Part shown: positions 8,760 through 17,739 of the stretch, in pieces
Position numbering within the stretch: position 1 is the first letter of the stretch
Layout of the letters: each line of letters begins with the position of its first letter
DNA from: CAYMSA01 sp964392965
Lineage (GTDB): Bacteria; Actinomycetota; Coriobacteriia; Anaerosomatales; Anaerosomataceae
Length of the DNA: 43,079 bases
Assembly: GCA_964392965.1 (NCBI GenBank)
Contig: CAYMSA010000007.1
Span: 1-43,079 of the forward strand
Direction of reading: 5' to 3'
Notes under the pieces: generated by a model
What the model was told of the DNA's origin: nothing
What the model saw: the letters and a program-made list of their open reading frames with translations, nothing else
The model's database searches: none
Program-made: the position numbers and the translations under genes

Positions 8760-9950
8760 CTACGCGTTGGTCGCGGGTGCCGGGTCCGCAGTTGGTCCGG
8801 CGCCGTCCGCCGGGTCACCCGTGTCGTTGGAGTCGCTCGGCGGGCCGCCGTCTTCCTCGGTGAAGAGCCGCTCGGCAGCGCGTGCCTCCTTGAGCCGGTC
8901 GTATGCCCGCACGCCGAACGCGAGCAGCGCCGGAGCGAGCATCGACCCGATGAGGCCGCCGACGATACCGCCGAGGATCGTGACGATCAGCAGCGCGAGC
9001 GCGTGCAGGTTGAGGCGCTCGCTGGCGAGCTGGTTCTGGATGATCGTCTGCACGATGTTCTGCGCGAAGAGGACCACGACGAGCACGATGAGGGCGCTCA
9101 CGAGTCCGCCCGAGCCGAGCGCTACGAGCACCGCGAACACCGCCGAGATGAGCGCTCCCACGTACGGGATGTAGCACGTCAGCCACGTGACGAGCGCGAT
9201 GGGTACCGCGAGCGGCAGACCGATGATCGCGACCGCCACGCCCACGATGATGGCCACGATGACGCCGGTGATGGTCACGCTCTTGAAGTACTCCCGCATC
9301 GCACTGACGGCGTCGTCGAGCAGCCCCGCACCGATATCGGCGGGCACACCGAGGTGGCAACCTACCCACGCTGAGATCGCGTTCCAGTCCTTGAGCATGA
9401 AGAACAGCATGAACGCGCCGAGGAAGAGACCGGAGAGCGCAGTGAGCGTTCCCGAGAGCCCCCGGGTGAGCGCCGTGGCGATCGCGCCGCCCGTATCCTC
9501 TAGAGCACTCGTGAGGCGCGCGACCGCCTCGTCCACCGTTCCGGGCGGTAGATCGAGGCCTTGCGCCCAGACCACCACACTGTCCACGCCGGCGGTCACC
9601 TGGTCGCCGATGATCTTGCTCTGGCCGATGACACCGTTGATCACCAGTCCGAGGGTGAGTGCGATGACGGCCAGCAGCACGATCAGCACGATCGTGGCCC
9701 CGATGCCCCGCGGGATGCGGCGCTTGTGCAGCCAATCGACGATGGGCGCGAACAGCATGCCGAAGACGAGTGCCACGCCGAGCGGCATCGTGAGGTCCGA
9801 GGTGTAGGTGACGATCCAGAAGAGTCCGACGATGAGCGCGGCCGCTCCCACGAAGAGCCAGCCGTATACCCCGGTCAGGCGTAACCAGTGCGGTGTCTGG
9901 GTGAGGACCTCCTCGAGAGGTCCCTTCTTCTGTCGTTTGCTGGCGGTCAT
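8760..9950 (-). CDS. AI-2E/PerM-family membrane transporter
   Basis: The 396-residue integral membrane protein has the AI-2E family (PF01594) pattern: a paired N-terminal helix segment, a central soluble part, and a C-terminal block of five or more helices with the typical GALISAVFAVLVAL and GGIVGGLIGSMLAPALLAFG glycine-rich segments. The family contains quorum-signal exporters, Na+/H+ antiporters and many members of unknown substrate, so no specific transport role is assigned. The C-terminus is a polar, acidic, Pro/Ala-rich tail. The frame extends to an ATG at 9971, but the ATG at 9950 is preferred because only it has a GGGAGAG site at a plausible distance. It is divergent from the subtilase gene. 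Confidence 0.88.
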   Translation of the reverse strand: MTASKRQKKGPLEEVLTQTPHWLRLTGVYGWLFVGAAALIVGLFWIVTYTSDLTMPLGVALVFGMLFAPIVDWLHKRRIPRGIGATIVLIVLLAVIALTLGLVINGVIGQSKIIGDQVTAGVDSVVVWAQGLDLPPGTVDEAVARLTSALEDTGGAIATALTRGLSGTLTALSGLFLGAFMLFFMLKDWNAISAWVGCHLGVPADIGAGLLDDAVSAMREYFKSVTITGVIVAIIVGVAVAIIGLPLAVPIALVTWLTCYIPYVGALISAVFAVLVALGSGGLVSALIVLVVVLFAQNIVQTIIQNQLASERLNLHALALLIVTILGGIVGGLIGSMLAPALLAFGVRAYDRLKEARAAERLFTEEDGGPPSDSNDTGDPADGAGPTADPAPATNA

Positions 9951-10127
9951 GGTGCTCGCTCTCCCGATCATGGCGGACGCGCACGTCAGGTCGACGCATC
10001 AACGCAACGATACCCTCCGGAGTGGGGGCGGGCAACGTCTGCGGGTGCGCAGATCCCGTCGGATGCCCGCAGGCGCGGCCAGTGCGTCTGACCTGGAGAA
10101 ACCGCCGGGTCTCATCGGCCAGAGGTC

Positions 10128-10156
10128 TTATCCGGCGCGCCTCGTGGCAGTATAGT
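10128..10156 (+). promoter_or_regulatory. Candidate sigma-70-type promoter of the subtilase gene
   Basis: TATAGT (10151-10156) matches the -10 consensus in five of six bases. A weak -35 (TTATCC, 10128-10133) lies 17 bases upstream. The start codon is 79 bases beyond. It is the most AT-rich point in the intergenic region between the transporter and subtilase genes. Confidence 0.4.
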
Positions 10157-10234
10157 ATGCGGGACGGTCTGGGAGTCCGATTCTGGCTCCACCGTCGTTC
10201 ATCTGGCGAGGGGCATCCGATGGATGGAGGGACC

Positions 10235-13200
10235 ATGAGGGGTACCGGGGTCTTCGGCAAGTCTGTGCGCGTGTTGCTTGCTCTGGCTATGGCGGTCGTG
10301 CTCGTCCCGGTGGCCGCCTTCGGCTCGCCGTCGGACGATGGCCGCACGGCACGACGACAGCCGAGCGCGCCGTCCGTCGCGGGTGCCACGAAGCAGGCGG
10401 AGAAACCTGCGCTTGCGTGGCAATCCGGTTCGGACGTGAAAGGGAGCGGCTTCGTCAAGAACGAGGTCATCGTTCGCTTCAAGAGCAACGCCATCGGAAC
10501 GGCAGCGGTCTCCACGGCTCACAAGAAGGTCGGGGCGACCGTCAAGAAGCAGCTCAGACTGCTGCCTGGCGCCGAACTCGTGACGCTCAAGCCAGGAACG
10601 TCCGTGGAGGAAGCGGTCGCGGCCTACGAGGCGATGCCCGAAGTCCTCTATGCGCAGCCCAACTACACGGGCCGCAAGCTCGCCGTGGAGGTACCTGACG
10701 ATGGCCGCTTCGAGCAGCTGTGGGGCCTCAACAACACCGGCCAGAGCGTGTACGGCGTGCCTGGTACGGTAGATGCCGACATCGATGCTCCTGAGGCGTG
10801 GTTCAACCACACGACCGGTGATCCGAGCATCGTCGTGGCGGTCGTCGACACGGGCGTCGACTACGCACACTCGGACCTGGCGAACAACATCTGGTTCAAC
10901 ACCGGGGAGATCCCCGGCAACGGCCTCGATGACGACGGCAACGGCTACACCGACGATGTGTTCGGTATCGACACCATCAACGGTGACAGCGACCCGATGG
11001 ACGATGTCGGCCACGGGACGCACTGTGCAGGCACCATCGCTGCTGAGGCCAACAACACCATCGGTGTCGCAGGCGTCGCTCCGACGACATACATCATGCC
11101 GATCAAGATCTTCAACGAGAACGGCGACACGACGACCGCAGCCGTCGTCGAGGCGTTCGCCTACGCGCGGATGATGGGTGCGGACGTCATCAGCAACTCC
11201 TGGGGCGGCATCTACGCTGCGGATGACATCGAGCGAGACGCCATCGCTGCCGTGCCGGAGGCACTCTTCGTTTTCGCTGCCGGTAACGACGGCATCGACA
11301 CTGACGCAACCGCGTACTACCCGGCCGGCTATGACCTCGACAACATCATCGTCGTGGGTGCCTCGGACAACAAGGACACTGCAGGAGGCTTCAGCAACTA
11401 CGGTGCGACGAGCGTGGACGTGTTCGCACCGGGCGTCGGGATCACAAGCACCATCCCCGGAACGACGAAGCTTGTTCCTGCCGACGGCGTGACCTACACG
11501 ACGTTGCTCGAGGAGGACTTCTCGTACGCCAGCGACGCTGAGCTGGATGACTGGTGGTACCGTGACCAGAGTGGGGCCAACGGGTTCGAGCTGTCCACAA
11601 GCCATTATCACTCCGCTCCTGCGGCCGTAGGTCTATCTCCGTACGGGGACGATGAGGGCGCGTATATCGAGACGTTCTACCCGCTCGACCTCAGCGGTGC
11701 CACGAATCCGATGCTCGAGTTCTACTTGAGCATCGATACCGAGGCCGGCTACGACTATATGGTATGGGGACTCTACGACTCCGATGCAGCTGTCGATCAC
11801 CAGTTGGGTTATCTGAGCGGTTCGGGCGAGAACGAGTGGGTTCAGCAGGTAGCTGATCTCTCCGAGTTCGCAGGTACCGACAACCTGTACCTGTACTTCT
11901 GGTTCGTGAGCGATGAGTCGAACAGCTCGGATGTGGGCTATACGGGCGCCTGGGTGGACGACGTGCGTGTCCTCGATCTCTCCGAAGGACTGCCCGACGC
12001 CTACACGGACACCTTCGACGATGACATGGGCCCATGGTCGACCTCTTACGCGGTGAACCCATGGCACTGGGAGAGCGGCATCGGCCACGATGCCTACGGT
12101 GCTTACATGATAGGTGCGCCGTACGCCAACAATGAGGACTCCTGGCTCTATCTGGACACGCCGCTCGATGCCAGTGCCGGCGGCACGTTGAGCTTCTGGA
12201 CTGCCTATGACGTCGAGAGTGGCTTCGACGCGTTCAGAGTGTGGGTGTCACCGGATGGCACGTGGTCAGGCACAGAGCAGTGGGTAGCCGAGTATGACGG
12301 CTCCGCTCCGCTCTGGACGGAGAAGGTCATCGACCTGAGCGACTTCGCGGGCGACTCAGAGATATACATCGCCTTCCAGCTCGAGAGTGACTGGAGCATC
12401 TACCGCGAGGGTGTGAAAATCGACGACGTGACCTTCGAAAGCATTGGCGGGCTCGAGCCCGTCTACGACGATACGTACGCCTACGCCACCTGGAATGGCA
12501 CCTCCATGGCGACACCGCATGTCGCGGGCATCGCCGCGCTGGTGAAAGCTTACGACCCGTCACTCGCTCCGGTGGATGTCCGGGAGTTGATCCAGAACGC
12601 CGTGGACACGAAGTCCGCACTGTCGGGCAAGTGCGTCACCGGCGGGCGTGTGAATGCCAACCGCACGCTCAACCTCGCGTCAGGTTCATCGAATACCGCC
12701 CCCGTCGCCACCGCCGACGCATACTCGACTCCGGCGAACACCAAGCTCACGGTGGCCGCCCCCGGTGTACTCGGAAACGATACGGACGCCGAGGGCGACC
12801 CGCTCGTGGCCGTCACGGTGGCAGGCCCCGCCCATGGCACGCTCGCGCTCAACACGAACGGCTCGTTCACCTACACACCTGCTGCAGGCTACGTGGGGGG
12901 CGACTCCTTCACCTACAAGGCGAACGACGCCGAGCTCGACTCGAACACGGTGACGGTGACCCTCACCGTCACGCCCAAGACCATCACGATCGACAACGCC
13001 GAGGGCGGCGTGACCTTCGCCCGCTACTTCACGGGCCTCGGCGCCTCGTTCTCCGGCGGCTCCTACACCTACGCCTACTCGAGGGCCCCCTTCGTCGGCA
13101 CCCGCCTCGAGGCGAGGTTCTATGGCAACCAGGTGAAGTGGATCGGCCCGAAGCAGGACTTCTACGGCAAGGCGAAGGTCTACATCGACGGCGTCTACAA

Positions 13201-13768
13201 GACGACGGTCGACTGCTACAGCGCCACGCCCGTCGCCTCGACCGCCATCTACACGAGCCCCACGCTCTCCGAGGCCTGGCACACCGTCACCGTCGAGATG
13301 GTCGACGGACGTAACCCCGCGAGCACGAACAACGTCGTCGTCATCGACCACTTCGAGGTGACAGGCGCCGCCCCGAAGAAGGCCGCCACGCGGCTCTCCG
13401 AGACGGCGGGCACCTTCACCGGCAACTGGATCCCCGTCGCGGGCAACCCCACCTACACGGACAGCACCTACGCCTACTCCTACTGGCTCGGGCACCGCTA
13501 TACGCTCCGCTTCACCGGCACCAAGGTCGCCTGGCTCGGCCCCAAGGTCTACAACTACGGCCGTGCCGGCGTCTACCTCGACGGCGTGTACAAGGGGACC
13601 GTCTCCCAGTACGCGGCACCGGCCGTGACCGCCTTCCGGGCCAAGGTCTGGGAGAGCGCGACGCTCGCGAGTGGCACCCACACCCTCGAGATCAGACCGC
13701 TCGCCACCAAGGACGCCGCCTCGGCCGGCAAGGTCATCGTGCTCGACGCCTTCGACGTGACGCCGTAA
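10235..13768 (+). CDS. Secreted subtilisin-like (S8) protease with inserted beta-domains and C-terminal surface modules
   Basis: The 1,177-residue precursor has a Sec signal peptide (hydrophobic LLALAMAVVLVPVAA, cleavage near residue 27) and an I9-type propeptide (NEVIVRFK to VLYAQPNY). The S8 catalytic triad is Asp205 (VVDTGVD), His260 (GHGTHCAG) and Ser757 (NGTSMATPHVAG), with oxyanion Asn351 in AAGND. About 330 residues separate the oxyanion half (ending near 405) from the Ser motif. They form two beta-sandwich domains of the kind that follow M6/immune-inhibitor-A or MAM-like proteases. After the protease come an Ig/cadherin-like domain (GSFTYTP, DSFTYKANDAE) and two W-G-P-K...Y-G...Y-D-G modules. 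The frame opens at 10022. The ATG at 10235 is chosen because GGAGGG lies 4-5 bases upstream and it gives a standard signal peptide. The protein is predicted to act extracellularly, held at the surface by its C-terminus. Confidence 0.93.
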   Translation: MRGTGVFGKSVRVLLALAMAVVLVPVAAFGSPSDDGRTARRQPSAPSVAGATKQAEKPALAWQSGSDVKGSGFVKNEVIVRFKSNAIGTAAVSTAHKKVGATVKKQLRLLPGAELVTLKPGTSVEEAVAAYEAMPEVLYAQPNYTGRKLAVEVPDDGRFEQLWGLNNTGQSVYGVPGTVDADIDAPEAWFNHTTGDPSIVVAVVDTGVDYAHSDLANNIWFNTGEIPGNGLDDDGNGYTDDVFGIDTINGDSDPMDDVGHGTHCAGTIAAEANNTIGVAGVAPTTYIMPIKIFNENGDTTTAAVVEAFAYARMMGADVISNSWGGIYAADDIERDAIAAVPEALFVFAAGNDGIDTDATAYYPAGYDLDNIIVVGASDNKDTAGGFSNYGATSVDVFAPGVGITSTIPGTTKLVPADGVTYTTLLEEDFSYASDAELDDWWYRDQSGANGFELSTSHYHSAPAAVGLSPYGDDEGAYIETFYPLDLSGATNPMLEFYLSIDTEAGYDYMVWGLYDSDAAVDHQLGYLSGSGENEWVQQVADLSEFAGTDNLYLYFWFVSDESNSSDVGYTGAWVDDVRVLDLSEGLPDAYTDTFDDDMGPWSTSYAVNPWHWESGIGHDAYGAYMIGAPYANNEDSWLYLDTPLDASAGGTLSFWTAYDVESGFDAFRVWVSPDGTWSGTEQWVAEYDGSAPLWTEKVIDLSDFAGDSEIYIAFQLESDWSIYREGVKIDDVTFESIGGLEPVYDDTYAYATWNGTSMATPHVAGIAALVKAYDPSLAPVDVRELIQNAVDTKSALSGKCVTGGRVNANRTLNLASGSSNTAPVATADAYSTPANTKLTVAAPGVLGNDTDAEGDPLVAVTVAGPAHGTLALNTNGSFTYTPAAGYVGGDSFTYKANDAELDSNTVTVTLTVTPKTITIDNAEGGVTFARYFTGLGASFSGGSYTYAYSRAPFVGTRLEARFYGNQVKWIGPKQDFYGKAKVYIDGVYKTTVDCYSATPVASTAIYTSPTLSEAWHTVTVEMVDGRNPASTNNVVVIDHFEVTGAAPKKAATRLSETAGTFTGNWIPVAGNPTYTDSTYAYSYWLGHRYTLRFTGTKVAWLGPKVYNYGRAGVYLDGVYKGTVSQYAAPAVTAFRAKVWESATLASGTHTLEIRPLATKDAASAGKVIVLDAFDVTP

Positions 13769-13786
13769 GGGGAGAGAGACGACCGA

Positions 13787-13823
13787 CCCTGCTGCGCCCC
13801 TCATAGGGAGGGGCGCAGCAGGG
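13787..13823 (+). terminator. Perfect 16-bp stem-loop terminator after the subtilase gene
   Basis: A perfect 16-bp stem (13787-13802 with 13808-13823) encloses the loop ATAGG, 18 bases after the stop codon. No T-tract follows. Confidence 0.75.
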
Positions 13824-13847
13824 TGCACATCACCTCGGCCTCTCTCA

Positions 13848-13880
13848 GGGGACGCTCCGGCCAGGCCGGGGCGTCCCCTT
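13848..13880 (+). terminator. Second stem-loop terminator in tandem
   Basis: A 13-bp stem (13848-13860 with 13866-13878, one G-U pair) encloses CCAGG and is followed by TT. It lies 24 bases after the first stem-loop, so transcription from the subtilase gene is stopped twice before the M23 gene leader. Confidence 0.65.
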
Positions 13881-14189
13881 GGGTCTCTGTCGCTCACGGT
13901 GACAGGGGAGGCCGTCACCTGTGCGACTGGTTCGGGCACCCCGGGTCCTTGGTCAAGCGCCTGGGCGTTCCTGCCGATAGTGTCGGGGGACACGTGCGTC
14001 CTACAGACGGGTGACGAGAGGCGTCACCGAGGGGGCAGGATCGTGAACCGGTCACTCAGGCCAAGATTGCGCTCCATAGAACGAGTCGGCGGCGTTTGCA
14101 GGGGGATTGCCGGTTCCTCTACCATGACCGGGTGCCCGGGGCCCTCAAGGGAGACGGACACCGTCCTGCTCCCGGCGTCTGGATTCCAT
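13881..14189 (+). promoter_or_regulatory. Long leader of the M23-like gene with two related hairpins
   Basis: No convincing gene is seen here. An open frame reads through from 13899, but its residues look non-coding and the signal peptide starts only at 14190. Two hairpins share the same arms: GGTGAC/GTCACC at 13898-13919 and GGTGACG/CGTCACC at 14010-14028. The arms of one can pair with those of the other, so alternative folds are possible. No known riboswitch consensus was recognised. A protein-binding palindrome is an alternative reading. Confidence 0.35.
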
Positions 14190-15998
14190 GTGAGGTACTC
14201 TGTCCGCTCCATCCTGTCCGCCTTGCTGTTCGCGGCGGTTCTCGCTCTTCCCGGTCTCGCACACGCGACACTCGGCGATGTCTACGCCAAGGGCACGCCG
14301 TACCAGGCAGCGACCTACTCGAGCCACGGCAACCTCTTCGGTGACCGTGACGAGTGGACGGTCGACCTGAACGTCAACGGCGGTGACGCCAACTTCCCCC
14401 TCTACGCTCCCGAGGACGGCACTGTGACCGTACACACGACCGGCTACGGCGGGGGCTACGGCAACTCGATCATCTGGACCTCCTGCGACGGCCGCGAGAA
14501 GCTTCACCTCGCACACCTGAGCGTCATCGGAAAGACAGGAGCGGTGAAGGCTGGTGACCTCATCGGACGCGTCGGTCACACGGGAGCGGCAAGCGGCGAT
14601 CATCTCCACATGGCGCGATCGTATGACGGACGGGTCGCCCCCATCGTCCTCTCTGGCCAGGAGATCGCGCCGGCTTGGACGTACAACGGCAACCAGTACT
14701 ACTCGGCGGGGCCGTACGCTGTCTCCGCCGATACCTCCTATCCGGGCCATCCGCAGTTCGCGCGGTACGGGAGCGAGGGATACTGGAAGCCGTCGGGTGC
14801 AGGCGTGAAGGAGAGCGGTCTCTATACGGTCTCGAACGGTGTGACCCGCGTGAACCACGCCCGGTGGACGTTCGACCTCTCGGCGCTCGACGGGGCTGGC
14901 TACTATCGGGTCGAGGCGTTCGTGCCTGACGCGCACGCCAGCACGCGGTCGGCGCACTACCACATCAACACGACGTCGGGCGTCCGGGGCGCCATCGTCG
15001 ACCAGGCTGCGAAGCGCGGATCGTGGGTGACGCTCGGGGTGTTCTCGCTGGCGGCGGGCTCGGCCTGGGTGGAGCTCGACGATGTGACGGGTGAGCCCTT
15101 CGAGGCCGCCGAGGTGGCCTTCGACGCGATCCGTCTCACGCGTGCCAGCGACCCCGGGGCTACTTCGGCCGACCCGACCCCTCCCGAGGACACGGTGGTC
15201 GCCTTGGATGCGACGGCTGAAGGAGTGATCGAGGATAGCGCTGCCGACGTGACCTTCGACCGGTTCGTGCCTGGTGCGGGCGCGGCATATTCGGGCGGCT
15301 CATACGTCTACGGACGCTGGCCGGCGACCGAGCTCGAGGTCCGTTTCACAGGACGTGCCATCACGTGGATCGGTCCGATGCAACCCAACTACGGGATGGC
15401 CGATGTCTACATCGACGGTGCGAAAGTGGCCACTGTGGACGCGTACGCACCCGCCGAGAAGGCCACGGTGAGTTCCGTCCTGTGGGAGAGTGGCCCGCTC
15501 GCCGATGGCGCCCACACGCTCACCATAGCGCTCACTGGCGCGCGCAACGAGGCCTCGACAGGCGAGGTCGTCGTCATCGATCGCTTCGAGGTCGACGGAG
15601 CGGGCACTGCCGGGGTGCGGTTCAACGAGACGTCCAAGGCGGTGACGCTCGGCGGTTGCTGGGTGCGGTGCGCCAACCCCACCTACTTCCTGAGCTCGTA
15701 CCAGTACTCCCGATGGAGTGGTGCCCGGTACGAGGCGAGCTTCACCGGAACGAAGGTCGCCTGGGTCGGCCCCAAGGTGAACACGTATGGCAAGGCCAAG
15801 GTGTACATCGACGGCGTCTACGAGGCCACGGTCGACTGCTTCGCGCCCACCGGCGAGACCGGATGGCGCTATCGCATCTGGGAGTCGGAGACGCTCGCAC
15901 GAGGTGCGCACACAATCGCCATCGTGCCGACGGGCACCGGGAACGCGGCCGCCCTCAACACCGTCGTCGTGGTTGACGCGCTTGATGTGACGCCGTAG
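14190..15998 (+). CDS. Secreted M23-like peptidase domain protein with golvesin-type domain and C-terminal surface modules
   Basis: From the GTG at 14190 the product is 602 residues with a clean signal peptide (LSALLFAAVLALPGLAHA, cleavage near residue 26). An M23/lysostaphin-type domain follows (about residues 30-150): VDLNV with Asp59, AHL with His109 and HLHM with His138/His140. The first zinc-ligand His, expected four residues before Asp59, is Glu55, so peptidoglycan cleavage is uncertain. Next is a golvesin-like beta domain (about 170-310: YTVSNG, SWVTLGVFSLAAGS, AFDAIRL), then two copies of the W-G-P...Y-G...Y-D-G module. An in-frame ATG at 14124 would add 22 residues; neither start has a strong ribosome site. 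The shared C-terminus with the subtilase points to the same surface attachment. Its role may be cell-wall remodelling or binding. Confidence 0.87.
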   Translation: MRYSVRSILSALLFAAVLALPGLAHATLGDVYAKGTPYQAATYSSHGNLFGDRDEWTVDLNVNGGDANFPLYAPEDGTVTVHTTGYGGGYGNSIIWTSCDGREKLHLAHLSVIGKTGAVKAGDLIGRVGHTGAASGDHLHMARSYDGRVAPIVLSGQEIAPAWTYNGNQYYSAGPYAVSADTSYPGHPQFARYGSEGYWKPSGAGVKESGLYTVSNGVTRVNHARWTFDLSALDGAGYYRVEAFVPDAHASTRSAHYHINTTSGVRGAIVDQAAKRGSWVTLGVFSLAAGSAWVELDDVTGEPFEAAEVAFDAIRLTRASDPGATSADPTPPEDTVVALDATAEGVIEDSAADVTFDRFVPGAGAAYSGGSYVYGRWPATELEVRFTGRAITWIGPMQPNYGMADVYIDGAKVATVDAYAPAEKATVSSVLWESGPLADGAHTLTIALTGARNEASTGEVVVIDRFEVDGAGTAGVRFNETSKAVTLGGCWVRCANPTYFLSSYQYSRWSGARYEASFTGTKVAWVGPKVNTYGKAKVYIDGVYEATVDCFAPTGETGWRYRIWESETLARGAHTIAIVPTGTGNAAALNTVVVVDALDVTP

Positions 15999-16175
15999 CG
16001 CCGATGCACTCCACCCGGTGACTCCCTGGCGAAATCCCGCCTCGTCCCGCATACTGTCTCATGCGTCTGCGTCCCACCGCGGCGCGTGAGCGGTTCGCCT
16101 GGAACGGCGGTCCGCCCGGTCCGGGAGCGGCGAAGATGGGTCCGCGGGACCGAGATACCTCAGGGGGTTCACCAC

Positions 16176-17465
16176 ATGGCCGGTGTCGTCTTGGTCGGCG
16201 CTCAGTGGGGCGACGAAGGAAAAGGCAAGATCACCGATCTCATCGCCGATGATTTCGATTACGTGGTACGGTTCCAGGGCGGCAACAACGCTGGCCACAC
16301 CGTGATCCACGCGGGTCGCACGCTCAAGCTGCACCTCATTCCGAGCGGCATCATGTACCCCAACATCACACCGGTCATCGGCAACGGCTGCGTGATCGAT
16401 CCCAAGGTGCTGCTCGAGGAGATGGACCGCCTTGAGGCGGACGGCCTCTCGACGCACCGTCTGCTCATCAGCTGCAACGCACACCTGATCATGCCGTACC
16501 ACCGCGACCTCGACGGCGCTTCGGAGCGGCGGCTCGGCGCACTCGAGATCGGCACGACGCGTCGCGGCATCGGCCCGGCGTATCAGGACAAGGCATCGCG
16601 CATGGGGCTGCGCGTGCAGGACCTTACCGACGAGCACATCTTCCGCAAGAAGGTCGAGGCTGCGCTTCACGAGAAGAACGACATCCTCTCCAAACTCTAC
16701 GACCTGCCGACGTACACGGTGGATGAGATCACCGAGGAGTACATGGCCTATGCGGAGCGTATCAAGCCGCATATCGCCGAGACGAGCGGTATCGTGAATC
16801 GCGCGCTCGACGCCAACCAGTGGGTGCTCTTCGAGGGCGCCCAGGGCGCGCTCCTCGACATCGATCACGGGACGTACCCGTTCGTGACGTCGAGTCCCTG
16901 CATCGCGGGTGGCGCGTGCACGGGCGTCGGCGTGGGCCCGCGCAAGATCGACCGGGTCCTCGGCATCGCCAAGGCGTACATCACGCGCGTCGGCTCCGGT
17001 CCGTTCCCCACGGAGCTCGACGACGAGACCGGCAGGCACCTCATCGAGGTGGGCGCCGAGTACGGCACGACGACCGGCCGTGAGCGCAGGGCAGGCTGGT
17101 TCGACGGCCTCATCGTCCGCTACGCGGCGCAAATCAACGGTCTTACGGATCTCGTGATCACCAAGCTCGACGTGCTCTCACAGCTCGACACCATCAAGGT
17201 CTGCGTGGCCTACGAGTACGATGGGCGGCGCTACAGTGAGCTTCCCAATCACCAGACGGCGTTCCACCACGCACAGCCCATCTACCAGGAGCTGCCGGGC
17301 TGGAATACGGACATCACCGGTTGCCGTACGTTCGAGGAGCTGCCCAAAGAGGCGCGTGACTACATCACGTTCCTGGAGGACCTCGCCGACGTGCCGGTCG
17401 CGATGATCGCGGTGGGGCCGAGCAGGGAGCAGACGATCATGCGTCGCTGGGAACCGAGGCCCTAG
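16176..17465 (+). CDS. purA: Adenylosuccinate synthetase
   Basis: The 429-residue enzyme converts IMP and aspartate, with GTP, to adenylosuccinate in AMP synthesis. The length equals the usual bacterial PurA. The signatures are intact: GAQWGDEGKGK with the catalytic Asp and Lys, GGNNAGHTV with the catalytic His, the IMP-binding GTTRRGIGPAY, FEGAQGALLDIDHGTYPFVTSS, GVGVGPR and TTGRERRAGWFD. The ATG at 16176 has AGGGGG 9 bases upstream and starts exactly at the family's conserved N-terminus; the longer open frame from 16086 is rejected. It sits alone between the surface-protein genes and the polysaccharide locus and is convergent with the small winged-helix gene. Confidence 0.97.
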   Translation: MAGVVLVGAQWGDEGKGKITDLIADDFDYVVRFQGGNNAGHTVIHAGRTLKLHLIPSGIMYPNITPVIGNGCVIDPKVLLEEMDRLEADGLSTHRLLISCNAHLIMPYHRDLDGASERRLGALEIGTTRRGIGPAYQDKASRMGLRVQDLTDEHIFRKKVEAALHEKNDILSKLYDLPTYTVDEITEEYMAYAERIKPHIAETSGIVNRALDANQWVLFEGAQGALLDIDHGTYPFVTSSPCIAGGACTGVGVGPRKIDRVLGIAKAYITRVGSGPFPTELDDETGRHLIEVGAEYGTTTGRERRAGWFDGLIVRYAAQINGLTDLVITKLDVLSQLDTIKVCVAYEYDGRRYSELPNHQTAFHHAQPIYQELPGWNTDITGCRTFEELPKEARDYITFLEDLADVPVAMIAVGPSREQTIMRRWEPRP

Positions 17466-17507
17466 GCTCGAGATCGGCGAGGTCCACCCGCGGGACAGTC
17501 GTCGCAA

Positions 17508-17690
17508 TCAGCTCTTCGGCTGCCACTTGCACCGTACGGGCGACTCGATCTCGCCGGTCTTCTTGAGTGCGTTCATCGCCTTGTCGACGACCTTACGATC
17601 GAGGCCGGTCGTTTCGGCGACCTGTCCTGCCGAGACCGGCTCACCCGCCGCGCGCATGGCCTCGAGCACGGTCGCAGTGGCCTCATCCAT
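17508..17690 (-). CDS. Small winged-helix DNA-binding protein (60 aa)
   Basis: The 60-residue product reads as a minimal winged helix: helix 1 (TATVLEAMRAAG), helix 2 (SAGQVAETTG), recognition helix (LDRKVVDKAMNALKKTG) and a short wing (EIESPVRCKW). This resembles MarR/Lrp-type N-terminal HTH folds. A textbook AAGGAGG lies 5 bases before the ATG, so translation should be strong. It is the last gene leftward, 50 bases downstream of the 2-epimerase gene, and its stop faces that of purA. It could regulate the polysaccharide genes, but no target site can be assigned. Confidence 0.8.
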   Translation of the reverse strand: MDEATATVLEAMRAAGEPVSAGQVAETTGLDRKVVDKAMNALKKTGEIESPVRCKWQPKS

Positions 17691-17739
17691 GGATCCTCCT
17701 TGGTCGGTGACGGAGCGTTGATGCTTCGGTGCCCGAATT

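Noticed and set aside
8815..10515. 566-residue minus-strand frame over the transporter gene and the divergent promoter
   Set aside because: It crosses the subtilase start region and reads as Arg/Ala-rich shadow sequence. The transporter frame has clear membrane helices.
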